Source: Planctomycetes bacterium syqfu (GTDB lineage: Bacteria > Planctomycetota > Phycisphaerae > Phycisphaerales > Phycisphaeraceae). Taken from it: a stretch of DNA of 64,000 bases. The stretch is from the NCBI GenBank assembly GCA_020974905.1, contig CP087563.1, forward strand, positions 2,728,001 through 2,792,000, in the 5' to 3' direction. Within the stretch, counting starts at the first letter, position 1; each line of letters opens with the position of its first letter. Below, piece after piece: positions 8,588 to 17,279 of the stretch. The position numbers were made by a program, and so were the translations under genes. The notes under the pieces are model-generated. The model worked only from the letters and a program-made list of their open reading frames with translations, did not search any database and had not been told where the DNA came from.

Positions 8588-9709
8588 ATGACTCCCAAGC
8601 CAACCAGTCAAGCTTCAAATGCAGTTTCGCGTCAGAAAAAGATCAACCGCGCCAAAGGCAAGCCGGTTTATCAGCAGATTCAGGACTTTATTCTCAGCAA
8701 TATTCATAACGGGACATGGCAACCCGGACAACCAATCGAAAGCGCCCCCAAACTTTCCAAGCAACTGGGCGTGAGTTATTCAACCGTCTGTCGTGCAATA
8801 GATGCTTTGGTGAGTAAAGGATTGCTGACCACCCGTTTTGGTGCCGGAACGTATGTCGCCGAATCCGCTTTGGAATACAGTGTCTTATGGATCAACGGAC
8901 TGGCACTAAACGGCGGGGATATCAGCCCTTACTTCCTGAATAGTTTTGATATCGGTACCAATATCCTCAATGAAAACAACATCGAAATCGATTCGATCTG
9001 GATTGGACTGGGTGAAAACCCCTTAAAGCGACCCAAAATAGCACGTGGTGAAGTCTTGACAAGATATAACGGTATCATTCTCCACGCCTGTCATATCAAG
9101 CACCCCGTTCGCAAAGTGCTGGAAAAATACGATATCCAATTTCTGGACTTGTTTCATGGCAATGATAATCCGGTTATCGCGCCTGTGATGGAGATCTCTA
9201 AAAATTTGATTGATCAATGGAATCAACAAGGCAAACGCAGTACCGTGATCATGCGCCAGCATCACCAATTTATGACTTTGGATCATCCTGAGAAAATCAT
9301 CACCGGAGATCGTGGCGGTCAATCGCAAAATGAACGAGACGGATTTCATGCGGCCATGAAACGACTTGCAGCAGGAACGGCGCCGGATTGCTGGCTGGTC
9401 TTGGACGACATCGTGGCAAGAGGTGTCACCCGGGCAATCCTGCTATATCACAGTCAAAATCGTGACACGAATAAAAGCTTTCCCAATGTCACAATCCTCA
9501 GTAGCGATGGACAGGCTTACTGGCACGGAATCCCGACGGATTACATTCTGATTCGAACCAAGCCGATTTTTGAAATGTCAATTTTACCCTTCGTCGATAA
9601 GATCAAAGGCAAAGAACCACGCCGAATCAAACCTGGGAAATTGGCTCGATATGTCAAATCTGATGACCCGGAACTGGAATACTTGAACCCGATTGGCAGC
9701 CATGGGTGA
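8588..9709 (+). CDS. GntR-family regulator with LacI-like sugar-binding domain (AraR type)
   Basis: A 373-residue regulator. Residues about 25-95 are a GntR winged helix: KPVYQQIQDFILSNIHNGTW, then PGQPIESAPKLSKQLGVSYS and GLLTTRFGAGTYV. The remainder shows strand-helix repeats (YNGIILHACHIKHPVR, FLDLFHGNDNPV, CWLVLDDIVARGV) of a LacI/GalR periplasmic-binding-like effector domain. Bacillus AraR has this arrangement, so it probably responds to a sugar. It diverges from the pseudopilin gene and stands next to the lyase operon, making that operon its likely target. Confidence 0.87.
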   Translation: MTPKPTSQASNAVSRQKKINRAKGKPVYQQIQDFILSNIHNGTWQPGQPIESAPKLSKQLGVSYSTVCRAIDALVSKGLLTTRFGAGTYVAESALEYSVLWINGLALNGGDISPYFLNSFDIGTNILNENNIEIDSIWIGLGENPLKRPKIARGEVLTRYNGIILHACHIKHPVRKVLEKYDIQFLDLFHGNDNPVIAPVMEISKNLIDQWNQQGKRSTVIMRQHHQFMTLDHPEKIITGDRGGQSQNERDGFHAAMKRLAAGTAPDCWLVLDDIVARGVTRAILLYHSQNRDTNKSFPNVTILSSDGQAYWHGIPTDYILIRTKPIFEMSILPFVDKIKGKEPRRIKPGKLARYVKSDDPELEYLNPIGSHG

Positions 9710-9779
9710 TGTTCTTCCTGCAATCGCTGCTGAACCAGAAACAACGCCTGGAGAAGAAGGTTGAGCAGGAACGGATGTC

Positions 9780-9980
9780 ATGGCCAAGCTGCCTGAACTT
9801 TTGGTGCAGATTCTGGCATGGATCAAGGATCATGGCAGTGCCTCGGTCAGTGAGTTGTCCAAGGCTACGGGCGGCAACCGGAACACGATCAAGGATCATT
9901 TGCGTCGCCTGGTTGAGGATGGCCAACTGACAAAGCACGGTGCTGGACGGGGAACGTGGTACGCCCAACGTATCCAGTAA
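9780..9980 (+). CDS. Small winged-helix DNA-binding protein
   Basis: 66 residues forming a single compact winged helix: LLVQILAWIKDHGSASVSEL, recognition helix region GGNRNTIKDHLRRLVEDG, and a wing QLTKHGAGRGTWYAQ. An in-frame stop at about 9762 limits the start to ATG 9780. AGGA lies upstream. It resembles stand-alone DUF977/MarR-like HTH peptides. It is 70 bp downstream of the GntR gene and could be co-transcribed. Partner and target unknown. Confidence 0.65.
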   Translation: MAKLPELLVQILAWIKDHGSASVSELSKATGGNRNTIKDHLRRLVEDGQLTKHGAGRGTWYAQRIQ

Positions 9981-10125
9981 AAATGGCATCTCACTCCCCC
10001 GTACTGTTACAACACTGAAAAACAGATAACCGCGCCAGCCAGATCCAACAGTAATTTACAAGTGGAAAAAAAGCAGACTCTTCTATAAAATACTGTTCAA
10101 TATTGAATAACGAAAGTGCTCTGAC

Positions 10126-11310
10126 ATGAAAATCACAGAAATTGAAATCAGCAATTTCAAATCGCTAGTCGATTTCAATCTCAAACTGTCAAAGTTTAAT
10201 TGCTTGATCGGGTTGAATGGTTCAGGCAAATCAACAGTACTTCAATGCATTGACTTTCTTTCCCAACTTGTCATTGGAGATATTGGCAATTGGCTCAAGC
10301 AACGAAATTGGAAGCCTACCGATTTAAAAACGAAAATTCCTTCGAATCTCGCATCAAAGCAAGTATTTACGTTTAAAATTTCCTTTAAAACAAACGAAAC
10401 TGATAAATCAGAATATTGGACAGGAACATACAATCTCTCCAAAAAATATTGCACGTCAGAAGAAATTCACGTATCTAATTATTCCTTAAAAACTGACAAA
10501 AGCCTCGTATCTATAACAGATACAAAAACAGGCAGCAAAGAATCATATCAGATTAATACGGTCTATGAAGGATCCATTTTAAGCTCATTGAAAGAAGAAC
10601 TCCTTCCTGACCCTATTCTTAAATTCAAAAAATATATTCTCTGCATTAAGTCTCTAGAATTGCTCTCTCCGGAGTACCTTAGAATGCGTACTCGAGATGC
10701 AACAAAAAGCCTGATGCTTGGCGGCCAAAATTTATCCTCTTTTTTACACAGTATGTCTCCGTATAACAGGCAGAAACTAATTGATAAACTAAAGAAAGCA
10801 TATCCAAGATTAAAAGAAATCGTCGCTAAAGCTCTGAGATTTGGATGGAAGAAAATTGAAATATCTGAAGTTTACCCTGATTATGCGACGAATAATGAAC
10901 ACACAATCACAACTGAAGCTCGGCATATTAACGACGGTATGCTTCGCTTGATAGCTATTTTATCAGAATTAACAACATCTGACAGTTTTGTTCTTTTTGA
11001 TGAAATCGAAAATGGATTCAACCCGGAATTAATCGAGTTTTTAATTGATACTTTAACATCCTCATCCCAACAGATAATTGTAACAACACACAGTCCCATG
11101 ATACTAAACTATCTCGAAGATAACATCGCGGAATCTGGCGTAAATTATCTCTACAAGACAACCATAGGTCACACAAAATCTATTCCCTTCTTTACAATCC
11201 CCTCACTTGCAGAAAAACTCCATTTTATGGGGCCCGGCGAAGCCTTTGCAGATACTAATCTTACTAATCTCGCAGATGAAATTAAACAGTTAAATGCTCA
11301 GGAGCAGTAA
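10126..11310 (+). CDS. OLD-like AAA ATPase (RecF/ABC-type), defence module component
   Basis: A 394-residue ATPase of the AAA_15/AAA_21 type. It begins MKITEIEISNFKSLVDFNLK, the classic start of RecF/OLD ATPases. Walker A is GLNGSGKST near residue 27. Near the C-terminus come the signature/Walker B region SFVLFDEIENGF and the H-loop VTTHSPMILN. No fused TOPRIM domain is present; a TOPRIM-like protein is encoded two bases further on, in 11313-12014. Such ATPase plus TOPRIM/DUF4276/DUF4435 pairs are known from phage-defence systems such as PARIS, where the ATPase senses a phage trigger and releases a nuclease partner. The base composition is distinctly AT-rich against the flanks, suggesting transfer. 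The defence role is inferred. Confidence 0.85.
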   Translation: MKITEIEISNFKSLVDFNLKLSKFNCLIGLNGSGKSTVLQCIDFLSQLVIGDIGNWLKQRNWKPTDLKTKIPSNLASKQVFTFKISFKTNETDKSEYWTGTYNLSKKYCTSEEIHVSNYSLKTDKSLVSITDTKTGSKESYQINTVYEGSILSSLKEELLPDPILKFKKYILCIKSLELLSPEYLRMRTRDATKSLMLGGQNLSSFLHSMSPYNRQKLIDKLKKAYPRLKEIVAKALRFGWKKIEISEVYPDYATNNEHTITTEARHINDGMLRLIAILSELTTSDSFVLFDEIENGFNPELIEFLIDTLTSSSQQIIVTTHSPMILNYLEDNIAESGVNYLYKTTIGHTKSIPFFTIPSLAEKLHFMGPGEAFADTNLTNLADEIKQLNAQEQ

Positions 11311-11312
11311 GA

Positions 11313-12014
11313 ATGCATTTTTTAATCAGCGGCGAAGGTCCTACAGACATTGGCCATGGACCTGATAATATTAAAATTTGTAACATCAGCGAATTCAATA
11401 TTGGCCCAATGACTCTAATTATTGACAGGATAGTTGCAAGCATGCAAGGGCATTCAATAATCGATGAATCTGCATGCAGCTTTGTCACCAAAAAACATCT
11501 CATTGAAAGAACACCGAAGGGATTTAGATTTCCAGGGAAAAAACAAGCTAAAGAAACACTTTATTACGAACGTAATGCAAGAACACTTGCAATTATCGCG
11601 AAAGAATTACAAAGTCAAAAAAATAAAACTGTAGTAGCCATTCTCTTTCGTGATTCTGATGGTACAGCATCATCAGGCAGAGGTCTTTGGAACGACAAAC
11701 TCCAGTCAGTTTACCGTGGTTTTACCAAAGAAAACTTCTGTAAAGGCGTACCAATGATCCCCAAGCCTAAATCTGAAGCTTGGCTTATTTGTGGATTAAA
11801 GTCTACGCCATACCATAACTGCATTGCACTTGAGTCCCGCTCAGGCAATGACAAATCGCCAAATTCTCTAAAAAAAGAACTTCAGTCTTTATTCGAAGAA
11901 AATGTGACTTCTCAATTTCTAAATGAAAAAGTCAGAACTGCTATTAATATCAACAAGCTTGACATGCCAAGCTTTAACGAGTTCAAGAATAGGCTTACTG
12001 AAGCCATAGATTAA
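11313..12014 (+). CDS. TOPRIM-like/DUF4276-like partner of the OLD-like ATPase
   Basis: 233 residues. The N-terminus MHFLISGEGPTDIG supplies the conserved TOPRIM glutamate (GEGPTD), and the middle segment VVAILFRDSDGTAS supplies the acidic DSD, the expected DxD-type metal site. The segment MIPKPKSEAWLICGLK matches the PxxExEAWLL pattern seen in DUF4276 proteins. The ribosome-binding site (CAGGAG) lies inside the end of the ATPase gene and the gap is 2 bp, so translation is coupled. By family analogy this is the effector nuclease of a two-gene defence unit. I cannot say whether it is a true PARIS AriB, a DUF4276 protein or a separate lineage. Confidence 0.72.
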   Translation: MHFLISGEGPTDIGHGPDNIKICNISEFNIGPMTLIIDRIVASMQGHSIIDESACSFVTKKHLIERTPKGFRFPGKKQAKETLYYERNARTLAIIAKELQSQKNKTVVAILFRDSDGTASSGRGLWNDKLQSVYRGFTKENFCKGVPMIPKPKSEAWLICGLKSTPYHNCIALESRSGNDKSPNSLKKELQSLFEENVTSQFLNEKVRTAININKLDMPSFNEFKNRLTEAID

Positions 12015-12130
12015 CTTTCATATCAAACAATATTTATATACGTAAATGCACAAAATCACTCAATTAAAATAATTATCGCAAATTTCATTTTCGAACACCA
12101 ATTTGCTTTATATAACTACCTAGACCAATA

Positions 12131-14467
12131 ATGGAAAATTACACATTCAAGTCTCTTTCTGATGCAGATTTTGAAAACCTCACTTGCGATCTTATGCAAA
12201 GTGAACTTAGTATAAGGCTGCAAAGCTTCACAAAAGGCCGAGACAGCGGAATAGATCATCTACACGGAAGTCATATACATGACTCTACAATCATTCAATG
12301 CAAACACTATTGCAACTCGAAATTTTCTAATTTAAAATCAAAAATAACACATGAAGAACTATCTAAAATACAAAAAATAAGCCCAAGTCGCTACATACTG
12401 GTAACATCACTACCATTAACACCTTTAAACAAAGAAGAATTGTTTCACATACTACATCCATATTGCTTGGGCATTAATGATATTTATGGCGCTGACGACA
12501 TAAACAATTTATTAAGAAAGCACTCAGACATTGAATCTGCACATTACAAATTATGGCTTACAAGTACCGGCGTATTAACAAAAATACTTCACAAAGGCAT
12601 GGCTGTTTGGAATTCAATGAACAAAAATGACATCGAACATAAAATGTCACTTTTCGTTCAAACACCTGCATTTCAAAAAGCACTTGCAATTATCAATAAT
12701 CACAACTACTGTGTATTATCAGGCATTCCCGGCATAGGAAAAACCACTCTGGCCCAAGTTTTAGTAACTAAATTATTTGATAGTGGCTACAACCTGATAA
12801 CAGTGCGCGACAACATTTACGAGGCTCTAGACCTACTAGACTTGACAAAAAAGAACGTTATTTATTACGACGACTTTCTAGGGCAATCAAGTATCCATGA
12901 ACGCTTAGGAAAGAATGAAGACAAGGGTATAATCCGTCTAATCACCGAGGCAAAGAACAGCACAAATTTAAAATTAATATTAACTACTCGTGAATACATA
13001 CTCGAAGATGCCAAGCGTATATATGAACCGCTAAACAATAATGATTTAGATATAGCAAAGTGCATCATATCTGTTCAGGATTACACTCGCGGAATTAAGG
13101 CCAGAATATTTTACAACCATCTATTTTTCTCAAAACTTGACTCCGCATACATTCGCGCAATAATTCAAGATCAAAACTACAAAAAAATTATTGATCACGC
13201 CTGCTATAACCCAAGAATAATTGAATGGATGACACTAGGCAATGGTGCCAGTGGCATAACGCCTAGCAAATATGCCTCGGAATTTATAGAGGTTCTCAAC
13301 AACCCAACACAGGTTTGGGAGCATGCATTTGAGAACCAAATTAGCAGTGACGCAAGAATTGTTTTATATTGCCTTGGAACTGTAAACGAATGGATTGGTG
13401 ATGACGAAATTTTTGAGATGTGGAGTAACTACAAATTCTCATCGAATAATAAACCCACTCTCAACGAGCAAAAAAAGCAATTTAAAGACTCGCTCAGAAT
13501 GCTTGACGGGTCTTTTATTCGTTCAAAAAAGGACATAGAAAAAAAGATATCTTTTTCATTCTATGACCCATCAATCAAGGATTATGTACGACGCAAAATT
13601 GTATCAGATCCAAGCATTATATTCGAGCTGATCCAGACGGCTTGTTATTTTGAGCAAATATCTTGCTTAATTCATTTATCACCCTGCAATGGGCAGATGG
13701 AAAAGAAAATAACCAACATCATTCCCTGCAATCAAGACTTATACAATGCCATTCCAAGAACATTCCAGAAGCATCCTCCAACTTATATTTCCATAAATTA
13801 CTATGGAAGCAATAACCCGAAATGGATTTCGACGGTATTTAATCTTGGAAACAGACTGAGCGACATTGGCACATGGTCTGTTTTTTATAACTCAAACGAT
13901 CTTCTTCAATTAGCTTGTAATTTGGCACGCAGCATAATTGATTGTGGAGAAATAGAGAAAATATCCTCCGTGGAGGTTACCGACTTCTTAACTATCCTAA
14001 TTGGCAAGGCAAGCGAAAATCCCTTGATTCCAAGCATCCTAAACTCAATCATATATACGCTTTCATCCTTCATGAAAAACTCATATGAATGCAAAGAATG
14101 GATTGAGTGGTCCAGATTTTTAAATGACAACTCCAATTATTTCACCAGAGAGTTTCTAGATGATTGGAAAGAACATTTTACAATATTTTGTTCTGACGAA
14201 CTTAATGTCATCATGGAGAATGCGCATAACTCAAGCCATGCTGAAGACTGGTTTGATCAACTAAACGAATTAGCTGGTATTTGGCGTTACCCTATTAACG
14301 ATCTACACAATGATTTTGACGACTGGCTCGAAGAAAAAAAGTCTAACGAAGAAGAACCTGATTATGATGGCGAAAGAGATTGGTTTTATCCTGATGATAC
14401 AGACCATATGACTGGAAGAGACAATGAAATTGAAAGTCTATTCGATTCGCTTGGTGAAGACAAATAA
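12131..14467 (+). CDS. Mrr-type restriction nuclease fused to a STAND NTPase (nSTAND3-like)
   Basis: A 778-residue fusion. Residues 5-125 are a restriction-endonuclease fold: FENLTCDLM, then G36-R-D-S-G-I-D42 and, 14 residues later, Q56-C-K58, the D...QxK site of Mrr-like PD-(D/E)XK nucleases. Residues about 185-330 are a STAND ATPase: Walker A SGIPGIGKTT near 196-206, Walker B NVIYYDDFLG near 241-251, and a sensor-like LKLILTTREYIL. The C-terminal half is helical with no repeats I can name and ends in a very acidic tail. Family knowledge: STAND proteins sense a phage or cell-state signal and activate the attached effector, here probably DNA degradation. It is shorter than Avs proteins (over 1000 residues) and lacks their obvious repeat sensor. 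AT-rich like the two genes before it. Confidence 0.85.
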   Translation: MENYTFKSLSDADFENLTCDLMQSELSIRLQSFTKGRDSGIDHLHGSHIHDSTIIQCKHYCNSKFSNLKSKITHEELSKIQKISPSRYILVTSLPLTPLNKEELFHILHPYCLGINDIYGADDINNLLRKHSDIESAHYKLWLTSTGVLTKILHKGMAVWNSMNKNDIEHKMSLFVQTPAFQKALAIINNHNYCVLSGIPGIGKTTLAQVLVTKLFDSGYNLITVRDNIYEALDLLDLTKKNVIYYDDFLGQSSIHERLGKNEDKGIIRLITEAKNSTNLKLILTTREYILEDAKRIYEPLNNNDLDIAKCIISVQDYTRGIKARIFYNHLFFSKLDSAYIRAIIQDQNYKKIIDHACYNPRIIEWMTLGNGASGITPSKYASEFIEVLNNPTQVWEHAFENQISSDARIVLYCLGTVNEWIGDDEIFEMWSNYKFSSNNKPTLNEQKKQFKDSLRMLDGSFIRSKKDIEKKISFSFYDPSIKDYVRRKIVSDPSIIFELIQTACYFEQISCLIHLSPCNGQMEKKITNIIPCNQDLYNAIPRTFQKHPPTYISINYYGSNNPKWISTVFNLGNRLSDIGTWSVFYNSNDLLQLACNLARSIIDCGEIEKISSVEVTDFLTILIGKASENPLIPSILNSIIYTLSSFMKNSYECKEWIEWSRFLNDNSNYFTREFLDDWKEHFTIFCSDELNVIMENAHNSSHAEDWFDQLNELAGIWRYPINDLHNDFDDWLEEKKSNEEEPDYDGERDWFYPDDTDHMTGRDNEIESLFDSLGEDK

Positions 14468-14795
14468 AATAGTGTTCATTTTTGACACAGTCAGCACAAT
14501 GAACAATATCACAATATCACAATATCACAAGACAAAATTTTGTGGGCAAACGGATTTGTCTATTGTTTCTTGATCAACTTTCATAACTGACGTATCACAA
14601 AACTTGTGTGGGCGCCTTCGGTCTGAACGAGTGGGTTGAGCGGTAATACACGTTTTCACAATTTAGTGGAAGTGCCAAATCCTACAGAACCCCGAATAAC
14701 TAAACTCCAGAAAGTTCAACATTAAAAAGGTGCACTGCTCACTGTGGCCTGATCGCCTCTGGTCAGCTGTTGTCGAATATCACTATTTTGACGGA
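14468..14795. other. Gene-free stretch with AATATCAC tandem repeat
   Basis: No gene is visible. It contains three perfect 8-bp tandem units AATATCAC at 14505-14528, two similar short hairpins (CACAA...TTGTG) near 14526 and 14598, and at 14626-14643 a segment (CGAGTGGGTTGAGCGG) resembling the accessory-gene repeats further right. It separates plus-strand defence genes from minus-strand accessory genes, so it should hold the terminators of both. Confidence 0.5.
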
Positions 14796-15443
14796 TTATT
14801 TGTGTTTGCTGTTCCACCGTTTTGCAAAGAGTCGATTGTGATAATCAAGATACTTCTGATCGATCCGATGCTTTAAATGGAGATGTTTAAGACCGGCCAA
14901 CGTCAACTGGATAGCCTTGAGGTCAAGCAAAGCATGGCAATTGGAGCATACACAAAGCATATTCTTGATCGAATCAGGACCATTATTGCCCAATCCTTGA
15001 ATGTGATGAGCTTCGGCGTAAGGCTGACCAGATGGAAGTATAATTTGCTCGCCACATACTTGGCATCGACCGTTGTACATCGCTTTAATCAGCCGGACCA
15101 GCTTTGGATCACGCTTATATTCGGATATTTCTCGAGAACGTCGAACAGACGATTCGTGATCGTCGATTGTTCCAGCATCGTAGCCAGCATCATGTCCGAT
15201 CAGACGAAAACGAGACTGCTCGATTTCGTCGAAAATTGCATTGCCAGTGAATTTTTCGAAGCCAGGGCAATAACGATAGAGAGTTTGCCGAAGAGTAGTG
15301 TCGTAATTGTGATCATCCTTATATGGTTCATACGAGTCATTCCGAGCAACTGCGATATGCTGTCGTAATTGTTCCCAAGTCGCCGTTCCATTAAGCGCGT
15401 GAAACGCGCGAATCAGTTCGTCATGCGACAGAGAATCTGCCAT
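14796..15443 (-). CDS. HNH endonuclease domain protein with N-terminal winged-helix-like region
   Basis: 215 residues. Residues about 130-195 are an HNH nuclease: CQVCGE, then AEAHHIQGLG (the catalytic His pair), a following Asn region GPDSIKNMLCVCSNCHALLD, with two CxxC zinc knuckles. The first 100 residues (DELIRAFHALNGTATWEQLR) look like a small helical recognition domain. Such stand-alone HNH proteins include McrA-like modification-dependent enzymes and homing-type nucleases. First of four small minus-strand accessory genes; a shared repeat lies 15 bp upstream of its start. Defence is the likely role. Confidence 0.85.
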   Translation of the reverse strand: MADSLSHDELIRAFHALNGTATWEQLRQHIAVARNDSYEPYKDDHNYDTTLRQTLYRYCPGFEKFTGNAIFDEIEQSRFRLIGHDAGYDAGTIDDHESSVRRSREISEYKRDPKLVRLIKAMYNGRCQVCGEQIILPSGQPYAEAHHIQGLGNNGPDSIKNMLCVCSNCHALLDLKAIQLTLAGLKHLHLKHRIDQKYLDYHNRLFAKRWNSKHK

Positions 15444-15455
15444 ATCTATCTACCC

Positions 15456-15495
15456 TTTCCACTCAGTTGACTAGTCGTGGGATTATGACGAAAGG
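15456..15495 (-). repeat. Accessory-gene repeat, copy 1
   Basis: Aligns without gaps over 40 bp to 16438-16477; the core CTCAGTTG....AGTCG.GGGAT is shared. It lies 13-52 bp upstream of the HNH start. Its orientation relative to the gene is the same as in copies 2 and 3. Could be an integron attC-like site or a shared promoter/operator. Confidence 0.6.
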
Positions 15496-15595
15496 TGAAT
15501 TTCATATTATAGCCGGAAGTATTACAAGCTTAATTTGTCGTTGCTAGCATTCGCCGTATCGGGCAACCGCAGAGAATAAGATGGTCGGATGTGAA

Positions 15596-16159
15596 TCAGT
15601 CAATCCGGTCCCAACGGTCTTTGGTTTGATTCGTAACATCTGTACCACTGACATTCTTGAGGGTTAAGCTCCCATTTTGATGTAGATGAATCGTTATTTG
15701 CATTGTGGTACCTTTTTCAGCCCAGTTGATCACATCTTCATTATCGCGATAGTCATCAAATATAGCCTTAGGAATCACTGCGGTAACGAATCTCTCGTCA
15801 TTGGTATCACGCATAACGAGTACCAAATAGTAGTCTTGCCCCGCAGCGTTTAGGTACGCATTCTCACCAAGTGAAAATGTGTACTTCTCTGTGGTTGACG
15901 AACCTCCCGAACCTGGAAATGCAGTTTTCACTTGAATGCGGTAAAGTTTTTGGGGATTGTTAGGCTTAAAAGCGATGACATCTATACCTTCGTCTACAAC
16001 TGCACGCGAGACATTAAATCCACGAGCGAGCAATTCAGCCATGACATAATGCTCACCCGCGCCACCAACGTAAAACCTTGTGGGTTTGTCAAGATTAGCT
16101 TTCGCCGATGCTTTCTTGGGGGTTACCTTCCTCTTGGTCAGCTTTTTCCGAGTCATCAT
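15596..16159 (-). CDS. PD-(D/E)XK nuclease-like protein
   Basis: 187 residues. After a Lys-rich start comes the pattern GAGEHYVMAELLARGFNVSR, then DEGIDVIAF and LYRIQVKTAF. The glutamate, the GxD and the QxK motifs in this spacing are those of group I intron-type or DUF4365-like PD-(D/E)XK nucleases. The ribosome-binding site AAAGG precedes ATG 16159. It follows the small gene 16177-16422 by 17 bp and is surely co-transcribed with it. It could be a restriction-type nuclease or a repair enzyme; the context favours defence. Confidence 0.72.
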   Translation of the reverse strand: MMTRKKLTKRKVTPKKASAKANLDKPTRFYVGGAGEHYVMAELLARGFNVSRAVVDEGIDVIAFKPNNPQKLYRIQVKTAFPGSGGSSTTEKYTFSLGENAYLNAAGQDYYLVLVMRDTNDERFVTAVIPKAIFDDYRDNEDVINWAEKGTTMQITIHLHQNGSLTLKNVSGTDVTNQTKDRWDRID

Positions 16160-16176
16160 TCGTGGACCTTTACTGC

Positions 16177-16422
16177 CTAATGCTTCTGCTCTGTTGTCAA
16201 AGAGGAACTGTCAACGATAATTTCTCCAGATCGTACCAACGCATCAAAAATTTCAAGACTAAATGTTTGGGCCGATGTTGGAAAATCAGTGATATAAAAA
16301 CCAATTGTCCGAAGCTTGGCTCGGATAACTTTCTGTTTCTCGCGAGGTACTCTTACTTTTTCACGGAGTAACGTACGAATTTGGGATGCCTCATTACCCG
16401 AGAATGATCTCCTGCCTTTCAT
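16177..16422 (-). CDS. Small basic protein partnered with the PD-(D/E)XK protein
   Basis: 81 residues, MKGRRSFSGNEASQIRTLLR then EKVRVPREKQKVIRAKLRTI and a C-terminal helix FSLEIFDALVRSGEI. It is strongly basic in its first half and has a fold-like hydrophobic pattern. I cannot assign a named family; it may be an antidote, a specificity factor or a DNA-binding partner of the nuclease encoded 17 bp downstream. A copy of the accessory repeat lies 16 bp upstream. Confidence 0.65.
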   Translation of the reverse strand: MKGRRSFSGNEASQIRTLLREKVRVPREKQKVIRAKLRTIGFYITDFPTSAQTFSLEIFDALVRSGEIIVDSSSLTTEQKH

Positions 16423-16437
16423 CTTTTCCCCCTAAAG

Positions 16438-16477
16438 TTTCCGCTCAGTTGCCCAGTCGCGGGATCTTGGCGAGCGG
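16438..16477 (-). repeat. Accessory-gene repeat, copy 2, with an inverted partner arm
   Basis: This copy pairs with an inverted partner at about 16540-16565 (CTGGCAACTG against CAGTTGCCCAG, extended by further short matches), so the whole 130-bp interval can fold into one imperfect hairpin. That is the general architecture of integron attC sites, but the canonical GTTRRRY core is not seen. Confidence 0.55.
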
Positions 16478-16559
16478 TTAAGGACAAGACCCCGGAACGA
16501 TTTATAAAGTCGAATGTGCAGCTGCAGACTCAGACACGTCTGGCAACTGCAACGGACAG

Positions 16560-16958
16560 TTAGCCACCGACCGTCAATCCAGAACGCCGAATATAATCGT
16601 CCAAAGTACCTTGGTCATCAACCGCTCGTGCGAGAAGATAGCTGCCTCGTGGAATTTCAGTTGTCTGATGCTCAGGTAGAGGGAGTTCTGCACGATCACC
16701 ATCAACAGAGACCAGCATAAATTCATCGATGAATGAAGAACCGTAATAGATGTCGTAGTGAACGCGATAAGCACTTGGATCAGGATGACTGTTGGCCCAT
16801 TGTTCACGGAATTCACGCATCGGTTCATCGGCCGAATTGCGTTTAATGATACGAAGCTTGACATCGGAACGGAGAAGGTGCGATCTTTTGGAGTCGTTGT
16901 AAATCCATTGGCCTGCTTCGTTACTGCGTACCATATCCATAACTTCGTCGTATGTCAT
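16560..16958 (-). CDS. Hypothetical accessory protein
   Basis: 132 residues, MTYDEVMDMVRSNEAGQWIY, a central basic part, and a C-terminal SYLLARAVDDQGTLDDYIRR. No motif or family recognised; soluble, without signal peptide or membrane segment. The frame is a clean stand-alone gene bounded by repeat copies on both sides, which is why I treat it as real. Confidence 0.6.
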   Translation of the reverse strand: MTYDEVMDMVRSNEAGQWIYNDSKRSHLLRSDVKLRIIKRNSADEPMREFREQWANSHPDPSAYRVHYDIYYGSSFIDEFMLVSVDGDRAELPLPEHQTTEIPRGSYLLARAVDDQGTLDDYIRRSGLTVGG

Positions 16959-16980
16959 GTATGTCTCCAGGTAGCCAGCT

Positions 16981-17006
16981 TCTGGCTAAGTTGCGCAAAG
17001 ACGGGA
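16981..17006 (-). repeat. Accessory-gene repeat, copy 3
   Basis: A shorter match to the other two copies: GGCTAAGTTGCGCAAAGACG corresponds to CGCTCAGTTGCCCAGTCGCG. It begins 23 bp upstream of the start of 16560-16958. It also sits next to a small inverted repeat, AGCCAG..CTGGCT. Confidence 0.5.
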
Positions 17007-17167
17007 AAACATCCCCCCAGATATCACTATCATTTTCCACCCAAGCTACTGCTTGTCAATGTTTTTAATATGCCAAGCTAAGAATAAGCCTACCCATAAC
17101 CCACATTGACTGCGATATACCCTGCTTCCCTGCTAATCCCAGTGATGATGAAACCCCATCCGCGCAT

Positions 17168-17186
17168 AAAAAAGGCCCGGCCTTTC
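17168..17186 (-). terminator. Intrinsic terminator after the integrase gene
   Basis: On the minus strand AAAGGCC, one base, GGCCTTTTTT: a 7-bp stem with a T run, about 95 bp after the integrase stop. The rest of 16959-17279 holds no gene and is a candidate place for the left prophage end. Confidence 0.75.
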
Positions 17187-17279
17187 AGAAGAAAAGTGCC
17201 GAGCCATTCCGGGGGCTGTGTTATGGCATCCAATGTATCCGTCCTACCTGCCCATGTAAAGCCCCAATATCCCTCATCC

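Noticed and set aside
14505-14528. Tandem AATATCAC units considered as a CRISPR array
   Set aside because: Units are 8 bp with no spacers; no cas genes are present anywhere in the window.
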